Shown: positions 50,851-52,598 of the stretch, piece by piece
How positions within the stretch are numbered: the first letter of the stretch is position 1
Layout: the number at the start of each line of letters is the position of its first letter
Assembly (NCBI GenBank): GCA_009929525.1
Contig: SAAH01000013.1
Span: 1 to 52,598, forward strand
DNA length: 52,598 nucleotides
Reading direction: 5' to 3'
DNA from: Clostridia bacterium
GTDB taxonomy: Bacteria; Bacillota; Clostridia; Lachnospirales; Lachnospiraceae
Notes under the pieces: model-generated
Databases searched by the model: none
What the model saw: the letters and a program-made list of their open reading frames with translations, nothing else
Told to the model about the DNA's origin: nothing
Position numbers and translations under genes: made by a program

Positions 50851-52164
50851 ATGAAACTTGAAGAAATCAAATTGCCAAAGATCGGACAAAGAATCGTTCG
50901 TTCCATGATCGGGGTAGCCCTGTGTTTTGGCGTTTATTATCTAAGGGGAGAAAAAGGAATTCCATTTTATTCGGCATTGGCTGTACTGCAGTGTATCCAG
51001 CCGTACTGGGAGAGCAGTGCAAAGATGGCAAAACAGCGGACCATAGGAACCTTTATAGGTGCTTTTTGGGGACTGGCAGTTTTGCTTATTGAATTATATG
51101 TATTTCCAGATGCTGTACAATATTCAGTGTGGGGTCATATGTTTATCGCATTGATGACAGGAGCAGTCTTGTATACAACAGTTCTTTTGGACAGGAAAAA
51201 TACTTCGTATTTTTCCTGTGTTGTGTTTTTGAGTATCACCGTGATGCATATGACGGATGCCAGTCCCTTTATATTTGTTTATAATAGGATTGTAGATACT
51301 TTGATCGGAGTATTCATGGCGGTTATTGTGAATTTTGCTCATCTTCCCCGGAAAAAGAATCGGGATATTCTGTTTGTGTCCGGGATCGACGGTGCACTGC
51401 TCAACAAAGAAAATGCTATCACGCCTTACAGCAAGGTGGAACTTAACCGGCTTATCATGGACGGTGCACAGTTTAGCGTATCAACCATGAGGACTCCGGC
51501 ATCGATAAGAGAAGCACTATCGGAGATTCATTTTAAACTTCCTATCATAACGATGGATGGGGCAGCTCTTTTTGACTCCAATGAGAATTCCTATCTGAAG
51601 ACCTATACATTGCCCTATCGGCAGGCACAGGAACTGATGAGTTTTATGGACGATATGGGGATGACCTGCTTTACGAATGTGATCGTGGACGATATGCTGA
51701 TCATTTATTATGAAGAGTTTACAAATGATGCCCAGAGAAGTATTTTCTTGAAATTAAAGAAATCCCCTTATAGGAATTATGTGAAAAGGAGGCTTCCCGA
51801 AGGCGAAGAGGTTGTTTACTTCATGGTAATTGATAAAACAGCAAAGATACGATCAGCTTATGAAAAAATGCAGGAAAAAGGTTATATAGAAAAATACAAG
51901 ATCCTTACGTATCCATCGGTAGAGTATCCGGGATATTCGTATATCAAAATCTATAATAAAGAAGCAACAAGAAAAAATATGCTGGGAAATCTCAAGGAGA
52001 TGCTGCATCTGGAAAAGAGCATAACGTTCAGCAGTCTCAAAGACCAGGGAGATATCTGGATAGAAGATTCAGATGAGAACATGGTGGTCCGGGAATTGAA
52101 AAAGTTGTATGAACCTGTGAAGTGGAAATTTTGGACAGGTTCAAAAGATAACTCAAAAAAATAA
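50851..52164 (+). CDS. Aromatic-acid-exporter-like membrane domain fused to a degenerate HAD (Cof-type) domain
   Basis: Residues 10-165 form a six-span membrane domain of the ArAE/FUSC-like type (GIPFYSALAVLQCIQPYWESS, AKQRTIGTFIGAFWGLAVLL, NRIVDTLIGVFMAVIVNF). Residues 173-425 follow the Cof-type HAD fold, but motif I reads SGIDGALL, with Gly178 where the nucleophile Asp should be and Ala182 for Thr/Ser. Motif IV is also atypical (WIEDSDENMVV instead of GDxxND). Phosphatase activity is therefore unlikely and a binding or regulatory role more plausible. The domains lie in one uninterrupted frame, 34 nt after the CsoR-like gene, which may regulate it. Confidence 0.8.
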   Translation: MKLEEIKLPKIGQRIVRSMIGVALCFGVYYLRGEKGIPFYSALAVLQCIQPYWESSAKMAKQRTIGTFIGAFWGLAVLLIELYVFPDAVQYSVWGHMFIALMTGAVLYTTVLLDRKNTSYFSCVVFLSITVMHMTDASPFIFVYNRIVDTLIGVFMAVIVNFAHLPRKKNRDILFVSGIDGALLNKENAITPYSKVELNRLIMDGAQFSVSTMRTPASIREALSEIHFKLPIITMDGAALFDSNENSYLKTYTLPYRQAQELMSFMDDMGMTCFTNVIVDDMLIIYYEEFTNDAQRSIFLKLKKSPYRNYVKRRLPEGEEVVYFMVIDKTAKIRSAYEKMQEKGYIEKYKILTYPSVEYPGYSYIKIYNKEATRKNMLGNLKEMLHLEKSITFSSLKDQGDIWIEDSDENMVVRELKKLYEPVKWKFWTGSKDNSKK

Positions 52165-52178
52165 ATCAAGAAAATTAA

Positions 52179-52213
52179 AGTGTGATGCAACAAAACGTCT
52201 GTTGCATCACACT
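52179..52213 (+). terminator. Terminator hairpin after the fusion gene
   Basis: AGTGTGATGCAACA (52179-52192) pairs with TGTTGCATCACACT (52200-52213) around a 7-nt loop, followed by ATTATTTT. Confidence 0.8.
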
Positions 52214-52226
52214 ATTATTTTGAAAG

Positions 52227-52256
52227 CAGCGAGTACGCCGAGGCATACTTGAATAT
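52227..52256. repeat. Short intergenic repeat, copy 2
   Basis: GTACGCC-GAGGCATAC inverted element containing GAGGCATACTTGAA, matching 13 of 14 bases of the motif at 22790-22803. Confidence 0.4.
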
Positions 52257-52307
52257 GAAAGAAATTAAAAAAAATCTTCAAATGAATGAAGATTTTTCTT
52301 GAAAGAA

Positions 52308-52379
52308 CAGTTCGTAGGGGAATCGAACCCCTGTTTTCGCCGTGAGAGGGCGACGTCTTAACCGCTTGACCAACGAACC
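52308..52379 (-). tRNA. tRNA-Glu (anticodon CTC)
   Basis: Read on the minus strand: acceptor GGTTCGT pairs with ACGAACT (one G-U), D arm TGGTCAAGCGGTTAAGAC, anticodon stem TCGCC/GGCGA with loop CTCTCAC giving CTC, T arm AGGGGTTCGATTCCCCT, discriminator G. The 3' CCA is not encoded. It reads GAG codons. Confidence 0.95.
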
Positions 52380-52389
52380 TTGCTTGAGT

Positions 52390-52418
52390 ATAATAATATA
52401 CTTTTTAGAAAAAAGCAA
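52390..52418 (-). promoter_or_regulatory. tRNA-Glu promoter
   Basis: On the minus strand TTGCTT (52418-52413), 17-nt spacer, TATTAT (52395-52390), 11 nt before the mature tRNA 5' end. Confidence 0.7.
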
Positions 52419-52519
52419 GCATTATTTTAAAAAAATATATCTTCATGGGAATGAAGAGAATTGTATGGTACAATAAAGTTAAGATAAGAGGGTATTAGGG
52501 ATAGTGTCAAATGATCTAT

Positions 52520-52598
52520 GAAAAAATTGAGTCAAAAAAATAAGGCTCAAATGAACCTTGAAAACTGTAGATATTGATCACGAATAGCTCTCCGAGGG
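52520..52598 (+). other. Possible rRNA spacer sequence at the window edge
   Basis: TTGAGTC/GGCTCAA (7-bp stem) followed by GAACCTTGAAAACTG resembles the segment found shortly before 23S rRNA in clostridial 16S-23S spacers. No mature rRNA sequence is recognisable before the window ends. Confidence 0.3.

Noticed and set aside
1-52598. CRISPR arrays, transposases, integrases and attachment sites
   Set aside because: No regularly spaced direct repeats and no recombinase or transposase motifs were found; the 33-nt repeats at 25912-26010 are coding and contiguous.

Overview
The window reads as chromosomal DNA of a strict-anaerobe Firmicute, most likely a Lachnospiraceae gut bacterium (Blautia/Dorea/Ruminococcus-like). 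Supporting signs are AT-leaning codon use with purine-rich GGAGG ribosome sites, the dgt-dnaG-rpoD-trmK-nif3-nucleoside kinase gene order, an rnpB gene, hybrid kinases with solute-binding sensor domains, and a CooS/CooF/FAD-oxidoreductase operon. The first gene is cut by the left edge. The last ~60 nt resemble a 16S-23S rRNA spacer, so this may be a whole contig that broke at an rRNA operon.

Layout. 0-2.2 kb: flotillin (partial) and a histidine phosphatase, convergent around a strong hairpin. 2.2-7.7 kb: response regulator, soluble-looking sensor kinase, small XRE regulator, MacB-like ATPase and an 876-aa FtsX permease, a peptide-stress module of the BceRS-BceAB type. 8.0-12.2 kb: Rrf2 regulator plus divergent cooS, a cooF-like ferredoxin and an FNOR, with a near-identical 19-bp operator before both rrf2 and cooS. 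12.3-21.7 kb: signalling island with a GGDEF protein behind a structured leader, two large hybrid kinases (one preceded by an orphan solute-binding lipoprotein, one carrying two fused solute-binding domains) and a cysteine-peptidase-like protein. 21.8-23.9 kb: zinc-ribbon membrane protein and threonine aldolase.

24.0-30.4 kb: an accessory cluster with an Mbeg1-like hydrolase, a 76-aa repeat protein, a two-ATPase ABC-2 exporter, a decayed CmpB-like permease, a 122-aa membrane protein and three previously easy-to-miss 25-31-aa single-span peptides. Three transcription units of this cluster share an upstream element placed 19 nt from a -10-like hexamer, suggesting one regulon. 30.6-39.6 kb: housekeeping (dgt, dnaG, rpoD, trmK, nif3-like, nucleoside kinase, rnpB, maf, thioesterase).

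39.6-43.9 kb: GH36 and GH4 alpha-galactosidases separated by 800 nt that hold the most striking non-coding feature: two ~265-nt elements in inverted orientation that fold into the same multi-branched structure, each closed by a 42-44-nt stem, with compensatory changes between copies. 44.1-52.4 kb: MATE exporter, carB without carA, cyclophilin lipoprotein, a sigma-70-like protein lacking its DNA-binding end, a CsoR-type repressor, an aromatic-exporter-like membrane domain fused to a HAD domain with its catalytic Asp replaced, and tRNA-Glu.

Best candidates for something undescribed: the twin structured RNAs, the 24-30 kb exporter/micropeptide regulon, and the CooS that keeps its metal ligands but lacks the catalytic lysine and histidine relay.
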